Below the pieces are notes generated by a model, which saw only the letters and a list, made by a program, of their open reading frames with translations, had not been told where the DNA came from and searched no databases. A stretch of 64,000 nucleotides of DNA from Hawksworthiomyces lignivorus (Eukaryota; Ascomycota; Sordariomycetes; Ophiostomatales; Ophiostomataceae): the NCBI GenBank assembly GCA_002917075.1, contig NTMA01000049.1:186001-250000 (forward strand), written 5' to 3'. Each line of letters starts with the position of its first letter. The first letter of the stretch is position 1. A program made the position numbers and the translations under genes. Positions 33,878 through 46,394 of this stretch are shown here, in pieces.

Positions 33878-35065
33878 ATGGCTGACGTCTTGGCGTGTCC
33901 TCCTTTAAGCCGCGAGTCGGTCATCGAGGCATCAAAGCGGATTGCTAGTCGAATTCACCGTACACCAGTTCTGTCTAGCAGCTATATCAACAACCTAGCA
34001 AGTACCCCACAGACAGTCGAATCCTTGTGTGGTACAGAGTGGGAGGGTCAAGAACCAGCACATCCTCAGTTACGAATTTTACTAAAATGTGAAAATTTTC
34101 AAAGAGTAGGTGCATTCAAACCTCGAGGGGCATTCAACGCCATATTGCGGTATCTCGAAGTCAGCCCCCGAGGCGATAAGAACAGCGAAAGCTCCAAACC
34201 AATTCGAATGGTGACGCACTCCTCTGGCAACCATGCACAGGCTGTCGCGCTTGCATCCAAAATTGCCAACCTCCCAGCTGCTATAGTTATGCCAGAGATT
34301 TCCTCGCCAAACAAAATCGCAGCAACAAAAGCATATGGCGCAGAAATATACTTTAGTGGACCGCTGGCATCAGATCGCCTGACAGTTGTAGACGCGCTTT
34401 TATCAGACATGTCTTACCGCAACGTCTTCGTCCCACCTTACGACCATCCTGATGTAATTCTTGGCCAAGGAACGGCGGGACTGGAGCTCCAAGAGCAGGC
34501 TATTCAACGGCTTGCTGCTGAACAGTGCGAGACAACAATAGATGAGGATCGGCAGGCTTTGCCATCTTCCGCATTAGATGCCATTATCGTACCGTGCGGC
34601 GGAGGTGGCTTGCTCAGCGGTACGGCCTTAGCAAGCGAAGGAATGGGGATCAAAGTCTTTGGATCTGAGCCATCTTTCGAAGGCGCAGACGATTGCCGCC
34701 GCGGACTTGCCAGCACTGACAAGAAGCGTATCGAATTTGTCAAAAGCACAACTATTGCAGATGGGCTGCGGACACCTGTCGGAGAAATTCCTTGGTCCAT
34801 TATCAGCAATCCACTTTATGTCGCAGGTGTCTTTTCCGTGGGGGAAGAACAGATTTGCAAGGCAACTAAGTTAGTCTTTGATCGAATGAAAATTGTCATC
34901 GAGCCAAGTTCTGCAGTTCCTCTGGCTGTTGCACTCTACAACGAGAATTTCAGGACGCTGGTGGAACGTGAAGGCGGGGAGAAGGGCTGGACAATCGGCC
35001 TGATTATTACCGGCGGAAATGTAACGTTTGATACACTGGAAAAGGTGATGACTATGGCAATTTGA
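33878..35065 (+). CDS. PLP-dependent serine/threonine ammonia-lyase or serine racemase-like enzyme
   Basis: Intronless, 395 residues from ATG 33878 (MADVLACPPLSRESV); the open frame upstream has no better ATG. Fold-type II PLP features are in order. LLKCENFQRVGAFKPRGAFNAI carries the Schiff-base Lys in the SxKxRGA-like context, here GAFKPRGA. HSSGNHAQAVALAS is the substrate loop, CGGGGLLSG the phosphate-binding glycine loop, and IIEPSSAVPLAV-type and ITGGN the C-terminal PLP ring contact. The pattern matches serine racemase, threo-3-hydroxyaspartate dehydratase (Sry1) and catabolic threonine dehydratase. No ACT regulatory domain is present, so it is not the biosynthetic isoleucine-pathway enzyme. 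It would deaminate or racemise hydroxyamino acids in the cytosol. Confidence 0.9.
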   Translation: MADVLACPPLSRESVIEASKRIASRIHRTPVLSSSYINNLASTPQTVESLCGTEWEGQEPAHPQLRILLKCENFQRVGAFKPRGAFNAILRYLEVSPRGDKNSESSKPIRMVTHSSGNHAQAVALASKIANLPAAIVMPEISSPNKIAATKAYGAEIYFSGPLASDRLTVVDALLSDMSYRNVFVPPYDHPDVILGQGTAGLELQEQAIQRLAAEQCETTIDEDRQALPSSALDAIIVPCGGGGLLSGTALASEGMGIKVFGSEPSFEGADDCRRGLASTDKKRIEFVKSTTIADGLRTPVGEIPWSIISNPLYVAGVFSVGEEQICKATKLVFDRMKIVIEPSSAVPLAVALYNENFRTLVEREGGEKGWTIGLIITGGNVTFDTLEKVMTMAI

Positions 35066-35452
35066 AATACATAAAGAATGTCTCAAAATCACATCCGTTT
35101 GCGGTAAACATCATGTTAAGCATAACCTGCACTCTCCCAACATGAACATGGCCCGTTCCTAAGAGAACTGCGCTGCTTTTGAAGACGCAATAGCCGCTTG
35201 CTTCCTTTTGGCATTTTGGTGACGATTCCAGAATCTCGTTTCCTCTATCTCTTGAGAGAGGACCTCATCATCCTGGCGTGTTGCTACCGTTTTCCAGGTT
35301 CGGAAGGGCCCTTGCCAAGAAGAAGCAGTACGGGGATTTTCGTCAGTCGTCAAGTCCTGCTGTCGCCATACTATCTCAATAACTTTTCTGGCTGGCGGTA
35401 TACTCTGCGAAGTTGTGTTAATTACACATGCGTATACATTATTCAATATCTG
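35066..35452. other. Short convergent intergenic region
   Basis: The DNA lies between the 3' ends of the PLP enzyme and the Zn2Cys6 regulator. Nothing recognised. Confidence 0.5.
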
Positions 35453-37569
35453 CTACAGCACAGAACATACTCGGAACGTGGTTGTTTCTAAGAGGGTAAA
35501 TATGCTTAAGATGCGATACCGCTGCTGGTCGTCACATGCCATACATCCTGCGATGAACACAGCCCATATGGGAAATGCGGCAGTGATATAGTCGGAGTCT
35601 ATCAACAGAGCAAGTTCTATGATTTGCTCAATAAGCCGAGGACGGAAGGCTCGCGACTCTCGAATAACTTCAGGCCAGTAGCGAGCGCATGTTTCGTCCA
35701 AGAATAGCAGGGCTGCAAGTCGATGTGCCTCTGCTGTGATTTCTACGATGCGTATTATTTTTAATTCTTGAGTTGATATGGTCATCTCATCGCTGAAAAT
35801 ATCCAAGAGCACATCATCGTCTGTTCCGAGTCCATATAATTTAGGCGGCAGCTGACGAAGAGATGTCAGCTCTTTCTCAATGCGGTCCACCAAAGCTGTC
35901 ACATGGGCAACCATGGTATTGTAGTCCTGTGTAGTAGGAATGGGAGGGGAGTGCGGCAGATTACGTAGTTCGCATATTTCATCAATTAAGAGCAACAGTG
36001 CGTTGCTGAAAACTTGATGGGCGTCGACATACGCACTTTTTCGAGGGTCTAACCGGATCTTTGGATGTGGATAGTCTATGATCATGGCCCTGGCTGTGGT
36101 TGTCTTTTCTGTAGGCTCATCTGAGTGTACAATCTTTGAACTTAGACACTTGTTCTGTATTTCTGAGCCTTGAATTGAGTAGTGTTCCAATTTTTCTCTC
36201 ATGTTTAGTTCGTATTTCGCTGACAATGGGGTGGACACTGGGACGAATGTTTGGATGCGGAACATTGTCTTAGCTATGACAAGATGATACGCAAAATATT
36301 GATGTGCGAATCCAATGATGTCAAGGGCAGAATCTGGCATGGTTGGGTGGTTCTCACAAGCATCGAGAAGCACTGAAATTGCAGCTAGGTGGTCGGTCCA
36401 GCTTGGTTGACAATAATCAGCTATCTCGAAGCAGAAAACAGTTGTTAGTGTGCTATTCGAAACATTTACGAGAAAGGAGACCCAATGGATCATGTTTCTT
36501 ACCTCGAACCAGCAGAGAGAAATCACAGAAGCAAGTGCATCCACAAGATCTTGTGGCTCGGTGTTAATAGTTGAGAGAAACTTCCGTAGACCTGCGAGTG
36601 CGTATTGTCGGTATGTTAAAGCCAAGGCCTGGGAATATTTTCCGATTGCAGCAAGCTTCGCAGCAGCTACAGCAAGCAGCCCGTGATACACTCTTGTCGA
36701 GGCCATTGCAAGCGGAAGCAAGATGTATCTGAATGGGTTATGGGCTCTCTCATCGACGATTGTGGCTTTGCTACAGACAATAGTCGTGTAGAAGTAGAGG
36801 AGGTAAGACTCTGTCCAAGATATGTTCCCAAATAATGGCGTCCATCTACCATTGAAAAGGTGACACAATGGAGCAGTAATGTCAAAAGGCCGTGACTTTT
36901 CTGAAAGATGATCCATGCTTCCATCGATCGCAGCCTCATCTCCTATAATGTCTATGGTTTCTTCCGTACAAACGCTTTTATTCGCTCACAGATATTTTTG
37001 AGTGTAGTTCGATTTATAAGTCAGGGATATCTTGAAATCGTCATAATAACCTCCGCACGGCGCTGACTGAAGATAAAGAGAGATATCGTTGTATGATGTG
37101 TTGACAAAAAACCATCTACCACGTTTCGGTAGTGCTATCGGAGTCTGCCTCTTTAACTTCTTTGAAACATATGACGAAACAATGCGATTTGAAGATGACG
37201 CGCGACAACTCAACTTTGACTGTGTCTTGGTCTTGATCTTTCGGACGACGCCCTCACGACCATGGCACGTGCCGCGGGCTAGTGAATCTTCTATCCATGT
37301 CAATCGCATGCCATAAGAGCAGTGGAGATTTGCCTTTTGGCATTTGAGGCAAACTGGTCGCTGTTCTATTGAAACAAGGTATGCCGATTTTAGTAATAGG
37401 CCCAAACATTACTCGTGCAGCAGAGGCATGACATGGCTGATGTTGACACGAGGGCGCGAATCGACAGCATACCAAAACAATCGGGCATCGTTTCGTACAT
37501 ACCTCCACACTTGACACTCCGGTCTCTGCAAGTCCAGCACCCAGTACGTGTGCGTTGCCGTCCAGTCAT
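35453..37569 (-). CDS. Zn2Cys6 transcription factor with fungal-specific TF domain 2
   Basis: Exon 1 (37569-37503) starts MTGRQRTRTGCWTCRDRSVKCG; a GTATGT intron joins it to EQRPVCLKCQKANLHC (from 37365), completing the six-Cys DNA-binding cluster. The next part, YGMRLTW and FFVNTSYNDISLYLQSAP, is characteristic of the Fungal_trans_2 family (PF11951). The long C-terminal exons (to 35453) hold helical regulatory sequence, including CWFE-IADYCQPSWTDHLAA, which is joined across an in-frame intron near 36430-36500. The splice between about 37040 and 36990 was not resolved. It is a nuclear regulator. Flanked by the PLP enzyme and the FAD-dependent amine oxidase, it may control both; that is inference. 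Confidence 0.82.
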
Positions 37570-38433
37570 AGCTTGTCCAATGGAATATATGCTTGAGATT
37601 TCTGTCTCTACCTTCAACAGAGTGGTACCGAGTCTTTCAGTGCCTTCTCAATTGTAAAAGTCGGTCTCTTTACCTCTTCCGCGGATCCGATTTTCACGCG
37701 CCGAATGAAACATCTAATGTGAACAAATGTCAATCATCAGCAAAATAGTGTTGGATTTTTGAGGGGTTGCAGTTGCTGAATTCTTTTACTCTGAGCAAGA
37801 CCACGCTGACGTAGAAATCCGAAGCGAGATAGACAAAGTTAGCCCGGTATTATTTAGCATCACGCTACAATGATCCTATCCTTTTCGTCCTTATCATCCA
37901 ATAAAATATTGAAGACATTCCTTAGTTCTTCTATGCGGGGAAGAAGACTGAAAGAAACAAGATTGCTACTTTCTCCCTTCTTCCCAGAGCACGCACCAAC
38001 ATTTATTTCAAGATTATTCCGGTTTCTGCCTCACTGGCAGTAGTATGAGGGTAGATACAGTTTGCCATTCGGGTCACACCTGGTCCTTGCCTCTCTATAT
38101 GCCTAGATTTTGCTTTGTGAGGATGACGCCATACAAAGAGGTTTTCAAATATATGTTAATCTGGCAGCACTGGGCTATTCAAGTGAAATTAAAGCAAGTC
38201 GACGGCGAATTGAAGCTTGAGAGAAAACACTGATTGTAGCCCGAAAGATGCTAAATCGTCCTCTATCTGCCAGTTCGCCTGGTGGATTATTTATTTAGAT
38301 AATATTTTTGTTTTGTTCTGTCGCTGCAGACTTCTGTTCGTTACAGTTTTGCAATTGGCACTGATGAGAGGTCTACCGTTTCGGAAGCCCGCCAAGCTAT
38401 TTGCTTTGGCCTATCTCTGTCTTCCGCTTCTTT
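37570..38433. other. Intergenic, no gene recognised
   Basis: It holds the upstream region of the Zn2Cys6 gene and the 3' flank of the oxidase. No coding content was recognised. Confidence 0.5.
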
Positions 38434-39777
38434 TCATTTCCATCTTCTAGTTTCTTGAACCCCGGCAGTAAGCAGTTGCCCAACTAACTCACCGAAAACA
38501 GGTAGCATCTTGAAACCATGCCCCGAATCGCCAGATAACACTACCAGAGAATTCCCGGCACCGGGAACAAAATCAATGATGAAGTCTGAGCTGCTGGTGT
38601 CGGCAATCCAGCACAAGTGGTTGTCAATGAGAGGCCGCTCAGCAATGTGCGGCAAAACTTGCCGAAGTAGTCTTCGAGTTTCTCGAGCATCTTCTGCAGT
38701 TATATATTTCGATTCTTTCAGCGTGGGATACGGCAGTGATATACGTCTTTGCTGGGATGTTGAACAAAAATTGGTATACCCACCGCCCATATGGCAAATC
38801 TTGAATTTGCGCGTTGCCGGATCTGGTTCAAAGAAAAAGCCAATGTCCCGAACACTAGTAACCGGCATCCCACGAAGCTTCTCCGACTCTTCGGGCGTCA
38901 GCTGTATGTGTGACACTCCCCAACAAGCCGCTGACACCTGGCTCGATATCTCGGGCAATAGCGCAGCCACGTTTCCTCCAATTGCTACTATTGTTGTAGT
39001 TGCTTTGTAGACTGCTCCATTTTGCCCCCGGGCACCGGTGCACATCCGTGAGGGTGGTTCATAGAGTAATTCAACAACATCTCCTTCGACGCCAAGCTTG
39101 AACCTGACTCCGAGTTTTTGGCAGGCTTCGTAAACGGCTTGTATAGCATTGGAGGAATGAGCATACCCTGCGAGGCGATTGAGGTAGCCGCTCCATCCGG
39201 GCAGATAACCGGTGAACTGAGATGCCACTGACCTTATCGAATCTGCATCCGGACAAGGTATAATGTATTCGTCAAAGGCGGAATTGCTGGCTACTGATTT
39301 GTGATATTTGCGAAGTGTATTTTGAGCAATAGACGAAGCTTCTCCAGTGACGACGTTAAGAAAATCGACTTGTCGAAAATGTGGCTGGTAAAGAGGATTC
39401 GTTTGCCATTGTCGAATACCTTTCTGTTGTTTATTAAGAGGTTAGTAATGGCGAGTGTTAACGAGAGAACACTTTGGCTAATAAACCATGGGAAAGGACA
39501 AAGAAACATGGTTGCAACTGAGAGAGATATATAGGTATCAAATAAGAAATCAAACACCAACCAGAGCCAGATCTGTATAGAACGGATCAATATATTCAGA
39601 ACGAATAACTTTGTTCAGATCAAAACTGCCCGAGAAACGACTAGGGATACGGTCGTCTTTTTCCATTACTTTAATGTTCTTGTATCCGGATGTGGCCAAA
39701 GTGTGTGCAGTTGCGATGCCGAATGCACCTGCGCCGATAATCAGCACTGCATCGTCTTTAGATATGTTTCTAGTCAT
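38434..39777 (-). CDS. FAD-dependent fructosyl amino acid oxidase-like (DAO/FAOX family) enzyme
   Basis: Two exons (39777-39558, 39419-38434) with a 138-nt intron give 401 residues; the splice phase fits. The N-terminus has the dinucleotide motif LIIGAGAFGIATAHTLATSG and VMEKDDRIPSRFSGSFDLNKVIRSEY, whose flavin-attachment region resembles fructosyl amine oxidases and saccharopine oxidase. The C-terminus has DNHLCWIADTSSSDFIIDFV and VVLSGDSGHGFKMLPVFGELV, the conserved FAD and active-site end of this family (compare GHGFK in FAOX). It would oxidise an N-substituted amino acid with release of hydrogen peroxide. The exact substrate is unknown. No clear peroxisomal signal is visible, since the chain ends in RRWK. 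Confidence 0.85.
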
Positions 39778-40499
39778 TTTGATAAAATAGGAATCGCTGT
39801 GGGAGGATTTGGGATCAAGTCGAACTAGAGGCCTATGTCTAATGATTGCTCTAGAGATTTACATTTCCAGTACTCTGATACTACAGATACAAATAAACAG
39901 AAACGATTTAAACAAGTTAAATAAACAGAGACAACGACGATATGAACGCTCAATCTTCATCGCTGTGGTGTCAACAGTTCGATGCTTATAACGGATAAAC
40001 TAAAAAATTGGCTGTGTAAACGTCCTATAAAGTGGAGATAAGTAGGTAACAGCTCAATAGAGTAAAGACTGTTTACATGGTGGAGCAAAAAACGCATGTT
40101 TCTGTTATCATATATGTTAAGAACGGTGTTCAAAAACTGCTTCGTCTGCAAGTCTAAGCGATCAACATGAGACCTATGAAATCAGGGGTCGCATTAATCT
40201 AGGTCGATAACCCTTGTATTATCATTTTCTTATGGCGGCTTGAGAGGAAGCTCCAGGCGATGGAAGCCCCCTCAGCATATTTTTGGTAAGTTGCATTTGC
40301 TATAAAAGCGTTATTTTAAATCAATGCACTAGTTATTTCCTACAGTAGTAGTCCAAAAATATCGCACATGAACCCAACCCCCTCATTTTGCCGGACTCTT
40401 GACAAAAGTCTACACAAACTTTAACAAAGAATAACACAACAACTAATAGATTATACATTAAAAAATTAAAACTAGATAGAGATTAAGTATTGAAAATTA
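39778..40499. other. Intergenic, AT-rich
   Basis: No gene was recognised. The right part (about 40330-40500) may belong to the terminal region of the adjacent Tc1/mariner relic, but no matching inverted repeat could be found on the other side. Confidence 0.45.
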
Positions 40500-41135
40500 A
40501 TATTTTGTATACCAGCCGCGTGCACGACGTACAGCGGCCAACCTTCTGGGCAGCGTATTAATCAATCTGTCAATGAAATCTTGTAGTACCTCCCACCAAC
40601 ACTCCCGAATAGCCTTCTCGAAAAAGTCCACATTCTCGGCGTTTTTCTTCAATTCCTATATATCAGGGTATTTTTCAGTTAAAATACGTTTCAAACGAGT
40701 TCAAACATGTTTAATTGGGTTTAAATCCGGTGAGTGGGCGGGCCAAAAAGGAAGTAATTCAACTCTCTCTTCAAGCAATCATTCCATCGATGTAGGGCAC
40801 ACATGAATCGGCGCATTATCTCGTTGGAAATGCCGTGTACCATCGTAATATGGCAAAAGACCTCTTCTTAATGTTTCTTGATAACTTCGAGCAGTATATC
40901 CTCTTTGTCCAGTTGATTCTTCTAAGTCGACGTCTCTTTTCATAAGGATCAACTCAGTTCGGCCTTCTTTCCAAATCCCTCCTTAAAACATTAACGAGAT
41001 CGTAGGCTTCCTGTGTGATTTTGGGTTCACGAAATCCGGTTTCCATTTCTGTGTCGGCATACGGAAAAGCATATAGATTCCATTATTTATGACGTTTTGG
41101 TAGGAGCTTTCATCTGAGAAGAGAGTCTAGTTGAT
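40500..41135 (-). mobile_element. Tc1/mariner transposase relic, C-terminal part
   Basis: Minus-strand translation gives, in order, TLFSDESSYQN (first catalytic Asp region), a GIWKEGRTELILM block, then LLPYYDGTRHFQRDNAPIH with the second catalytic Asp, and PFWPAHSPDLNPIKHVW, the DLNPIE-type region. The usual Glu of NPIE is Lys here. The final LPRRLAAVRRARG is also family-typical. At least one in-frame stop (in the stretch between DNAP and HSPDLN) and a frame change break it. The N-terminal helix-turn-helix part is missing, cut off where 5-oxoprolinase sequence begins near 41190. It is non-functional. Confidence 0.85.
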
Positions 41136-41189
41136 TAGTATAAAATCACCACGAAAACGAATCAAACCATACATTCATCAACTCATCCT

Positions 41190-43980
41190 CTTCCTAAGAT
41201 CTTTGGAAAAAGCGAGAATGAGACACTCGATGTCGACATTGTCCGCGCCAAGTTTGTAGAGTTGACCGAGCTGGTCAACAAAGAAACAGGCCAGAAGAAG
41301 ACTCCAGCTGAAGTTGCCATGGGCTTCATTAATGTTGCTAATGAGACAATGGCAAAGCCTATCCGAGCCTTAACCGAAGCCAAGGGATATGACACCTCGA
41401 AACATAATCTAGCAAGTTTTGGTGGGGCTGGTGGTCAGCATTCTTGCGCCGTCGCTACATCTCTCTCTATTCGCAGAGTTATAATTCATCGATATTCATC
41501 GATTCTATCAGCTTATGGCATGGCTCTGGCTGATGTTGTACACGAGACTCAGCGGCCGGCATCCAGGGTATTTACAACAGCTGACGTACTTCAGGACACC
41601 ATTGCAGAACTCCAGAGCGAGGTCGATGCTCAACTAGTCAGAGATGGTGTCGAAATAGAGCATATTGAGCATGAGATCTACTTGAATCTAAAGTATAGGG
41701 CACTGATAACACGCTTATGATTCGGAAACCTGAAGATGGTGATTTTTTGGCTGCATTTGAGCGAGATCACCAACGAGAAAACTCGTTCACCTTCCCAGGA
41801 AAAGATGTCCTTCTAGAAGACATCCGGGTTCGAGGAGTCGGAAAGTCTGCAACAGTGGAGAATATCGCGCCTCAAAGGGAGCTAAGGAACATAAAGACTT
41901 TTGCTGTGGAGTCATCAACCTGCGACAGCAGAAGCCAAGTCTATTTTGACCAGCACGGCTGGTTATCCTCTCCCGTGTACTTGTTAGAAGCTCTTCCAGC
42001 TGGCGGTCTTGTTCAGGGACCGGCTGTAATCATCGATGATACGCAAACCATTCTTGTTGAACCAAATGTACAGGCCACAATCCTCCGACGCCACATCATT
42101 TTAGACCTTCAAGCGAAAAGCACGCAGGTACTAGAAGCCGAAGAAACTGACCCTGTGACTTTGTCCATCTTCGGCCACCGCTTCATGTCCGTCGCCGAAC
42201 AAATGGGTCGAGCATTCCAGAAGACGTCCGTATCTACTAACATTAAGGAACGTCTCGATTTCTCCTGTGCGGTCTTTTCTCCCGAAGGCCGTCTGGTTGC
42301 AAATGCTCCACACGTTCCCGTCCATCTCGGTGCTATGGAATACGTGGTGCGATATCAGAATGATCTGTATCGGTCAACGCTTCAACCAGGCGACGCCCTG
42401 ATCAGCAATCATCCTTTGGCTGGGGGCGTGCATCTACCCGATATCACCATTATAACGCCAGTTTGGAACGGACAAGGCATAGAGATTATCTTTTGGGTTG
42501 CATCCAGAGGCCATCATCCGGATGTGGGAGGGATCACTCCTGGTTCAATGCCATCGAATAGTAGATTTTTTTATGAAGAAGGCGCTATGATCATGAGTTA
42601 CAAGATTGTCTCTGCTAGTATCTTCAATGAAGAACAAACGCGGAAGAGTCTATTCATCGAGCCAAGTCAATATCCAAACTGCAGCGGCGCACGGAATTAC
42701 GAGGACAACCTGTCGGACTTGAGGGCGGCCATTGTAGCCAACCAAAAAGAAGCGCTACTCATCATGGCACTGATTGATGAGTACTCTTTGCCAGTTGTTC
42801 ATTCATATATGCAGGCAATATCTGATAATGCCGAGAGTGCTGTGCGCGCTTTCCTTAAAAAGACAGCTAAGGAGCGGAATGGTACACCGCTTGCATTTGA
42901 AGATTTTATGGACGAAGGCGCTCGGATTGCTCTCACCATCCGTATCAATAAAGAAACCGGTGAGGCAGATTTCGATTTTACTGGGACGTCTGAAGAGCAG
43001 TTCAGTTGCACGAACACCCCAAAGGCCATTAGTTATTCTTGCATCATCTACTCGTTACGGTGCCTCATCAACGTCGACATTCCCCTCAATTAGGGCTTCC
43101 TTGCACCTCTTCGGGTTGTCATCCCCGATGGGACCCTCCTAAATCCATCAAAATATGCAGCCGTGTGTGCAGGGAACAGTATCACATCACAAATAATTAC
43201 AGATGTAATCCTTAATGCTTTCGGCGTGTGTGCTGCGTCTCAGGGTTGTGTCAATGTTATATCTTTTGGTCTCGGTGGCAATGATGATAAAGGGAATAGT
43301 GTTCCAGGCTTTGGCTATGTCGAAACCATTGGCGGTGGAGGTGGTGCTGGTCCTACTTGGCATGGAGCCTCTGGTATTCATTCTCATATGTCGAACACAC
43401 GTTGCGCTGACCCTGAGGTCTATGAATTACGATATCCAATTGTTTTAAACAGTTGGACGCTACGGAAAGGCTCTGGCGGTCGTGGCCAGTTCAATGGCGG
43501 GGATGGCTGTATCCGAGAATTAGAGTTTCGAATGCCACTGCATATGTCCATCTTGACAGAAAGGCGTGTTCATCGGCCCTACGGAATGATGGGTGGTGAG
43601 CCTGGTCACTGTGGGAAAAATTTATATATTCGAAAAGAAGCTGGCGGCACTGAGCGCATAATAAATGTTGGCGATAAAATGGAGCTAGATGTGAACATTG
43701 GCGACCGAGTTGTCATTCAGACGTAAGTTTCCCTTGTGTTGTTCATTTCCTCACTCGCTTCCCTTTTCCTAGCGACACTCTACATGTGGTTTCTTTCTCT
43801 GCATTTTTGATTCAAATAAAAACTCTTGAGATTGACTCAAAGGTTAGACCCGGAGGCGGAGCTTGGGGCAAGGTTACCGATGGGCCTCCTATTCATGAAC
43901 CCAGTGTTCCTCTTCCAGCTACGTTTGAGCCACATGGAAGTGTGTACGAATGGACGTTAACGGCCCAGTCCGCTGTTTAA
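41190..43980 (+). pseudogene. Broken 5-oxoprolinase / hydantoinase gene
   Basis: The sequence picks up in mid-protein at LPKIFGKSENETLDVD and follows OPLAH/Oxp1 proteins: FGGAGGQHSCAVATSL, MIRKPEDGDFLAAFERDH, then the HyuB half with AEQMGRAFQKTSVSTNIKERLDFSC. Next come AFGVCAASQGCVN and GGGGGAGPTWHGASG, and a last exon after a GTAAGT intron, PGGGAWGKV. The N-terminal hydantoinase half is absent. One base is missing near 41699, so YRALITRL runs to a stop while the next frame resumes with MIRKPEDG. At 43091 an in-frame TAG replaces the expected Gln codon after DIPLN. 5-oxoprolinase hydrolyses 5-oxoproline with ATP in the glutathione cycle. This copy cannot make the enzyme. Confidence 0.9.
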
Positions 43981-44528
43981 ATTATTAAACAGGCACATCA
44001 CCTTATAGGTCTGATAGATATGACAGACGTTTGACAGATTTCTCAAGAATAAATAGATGGAACTAAGAAGGGTAAGGTGGCTAAGGAACAAAAGCTTCTG
44101 ATACCATTATGTAACCCACAACATCCCTTGTCTTCAATAGACAATTTGTATACTCTCTTGATAGATAAGCCACTACTTGTCCCAATCTATGTCGATGCCA
44201 TTGCAACCATGCGTCCTGCAATAAACTCATTGATCTTTCGGTAATTTTTTAGTATGCAACAGCGAACAAACATCGATATTGTCATTAGAACAGTTACTGG
44301 GTGAATGACATAGACTTCTTCCATCATAGCTTGTCTGTTCTTGGTTTTGGGTTTCTATTTCACTTTCCGCAGTTATCTTTCGTTCAATCAGGCTCATACT
44401 ACTCCTCAGGACTTCTGTTCATTATTAGCAGAACCCTCACATTTTTCAATTGTATGGCGTTTCTACTATGTCTAAACGTATTTGAGGATAGAAGAACAAT
44501 TTGGTGTCAGTTTTTGTTGTTACTCTTG
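43981..44528. other. Convergent intergenic region
   Basis: AT-rich DNA between the 3' end of the 5-oxoprolinase relic and the 3' end of the next regulator; no gene recognised. Confidence 0.5.
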
Positions 44529-46394
44529 TCATACGATAGCAAATTGAGCTTTAAATAATTCCACAGCCACAGACCGTACATCAACGCGGTTATTACAACG
44601 CCGCTGGCGTGTCTGTACTTCGTGAAGCAAGTCCGCAACGTTGTTCGCATTTGTTGCAATATTCCCGAGACTGCGAATTATATCCACTATCCACTGACAA
44701 TCCTGAGGGTCGTCCTCTTCGCAACCCCAGAGAAAGAGCGGCCAGAGTGCATTCACCGGCAAAGTTTCACAACTTCGGACAAGCGAGTGCATGAGCTGTT
44801 TTATGGCACCAAGGGACCACTGCACTTCTTGTGGCCTTGGAAGGTGTCGATGAGCAATCCGATGGATATGGACATAGCATCCATGAAAGCTGGCGAGATA
44901 GGTCTGGTATGAGCAGAGAATGGCCTTGGCAAGATCTGGGGAGAGAAGGTTTTTGCCTATATTTCCGACAGAGGTGTGGTCCATCAGAGCTGGACGATGG
45001 TCATACAAGTTTGCGAGGTCTCGCTGGATTTCTGCAGCGATTGCCATCACCTCAGTCTCATCGGATACTGTGCCTCGGCTGCGATGGTAGTGATCGATCT
45101 TTGTTATTCGACCGGTAATTGACTGGACCTCTTGGAAAAATAGGTCGCCTGGTCGAGAGAGCATGTCGTACAGAACTTCTTCAATGTTTGTCGTGCCTGT
45201 GCCTGTCAGATCTGATAAGCTTTTAGTGCAGTTCACTTGGCCGTCGCCGGTTAGGTATACGCCGGATTTATCGTTGACAAAGCATCCCTCTCCGCCTGCG
45301 GAGGCCGCGCGTGCGTCCAGGATGCGAATCCACGAAATTACGCGCTGTTCTATGGTACGTATGAGCGACGGCAATATTCTAGATGTATTTTGAGGCTCTT
45401 AATACGAACCCACCGGGCCTAAAACGGCTCTTTCTGACCATGGCACAACTTTGTAAGCTAACTTCAGACGAGAATATGCGAGATCGGTGGCGTCGGTGAG
45501 CAGCTGCGTGGTTCAGTACTCTGAAATGGGCTAAGGGAGCTGTGCAGAAATAAAAGTACTGACGTCTATGTAAGAGAGTAGGAAGATGGCTGTCAAGACG
45601 TATTTCAAGTCGTCTCCTAGCGCAGGGGTTTTCTCCCCTGGCCCAGTCGTCCTCCTAGACAGGTCCTTCGCTGCCCTATTGTAATACATGCGGTGGTCTA
45701 AAGTCGGTGATTTCGACTTCTGCAGCTGCAGCGCGACGAAAGCCATGGCCGAGTCGCGCACCATGAGCGACGCTGCGGCCATAGTTTCGAGGATCGCCCT
45801 GGCTGACAGCCACTTAGGCCCGTTCTCCACCATCTCCAGAATCGGGGGCGGCGTTTTCATCTCCAGGCTCTCTCGGGCATTCGGCCCGCTTGGCAATGCA
45901 GGGGTTCCGTACGAGTCGCTCGACATGACTTGATTTGCTAGGGCAGTGTGCTCAGCCCCTTCCAACCCTGACGACAAGAAGGTTTGTGGATCTAGCTGGG
46001 TGGCGTCTCTGAACGAAAAAAGGTCATTCACCGGGTCTACAAAAGAACCTCCAAAATCAAACAGCTCATTGAGAGGGGAGCTCGCGTCGAACTGTATCTC
46101 GCATTGGAATGGTTGAGGCGGATCTGCGGGAGCGGATGTCTCTCGTGACTCCTGTCTGCGATTGTCGTTTTCCAAAGGGCGCTGAGAATAGGCATATTGA
46201 TATCCAGTTGTGGGTTCGTTCCAGTCGCATCTCAGGTTCAGGCGATCACAGTGGCCGCATCGCGGTTTTTTCTCATTGCATCTAACCTTGCGCCTCTTGC
46301 AGGTCAGGCAGCCATTATGCGATCGTGGATGACGGAGGCGAAAGCCGTGTCGGCGAGGAAGAGTTCCGCGTTTCTGAGGCTGATCGACTTCCAT
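44529..46394 (-). CDS. Zn2Cys6 transcription factor
   Basis: The ATG at 46394 (MEVDQPQKRGTLP) leads into HNGCLTCKRRKVRCNEKKPRCGHCDRLNLRC, a complete six-Cys binuclear zinc cluster. About 180 residues later KYVLTAIFLLSYIDV marks the start of a fungal-specific helical domain, which continues in the frame 45374-44529 (IEQRVISWIRILDARAAS, ILCSYQTYLASFHGCYVHIHR, NALWPLFLWGCEEDD), ending at TGA 44529-44531. One or two introns between about 45540 and 45390 must join the parts; I could not choose between splice options, so a disruption there is not excluded. It is a nuclear regulator. Its neighbours, a DapA-type aldolase and an MFS carrier, are candidate targets. Confidence 0.8.
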
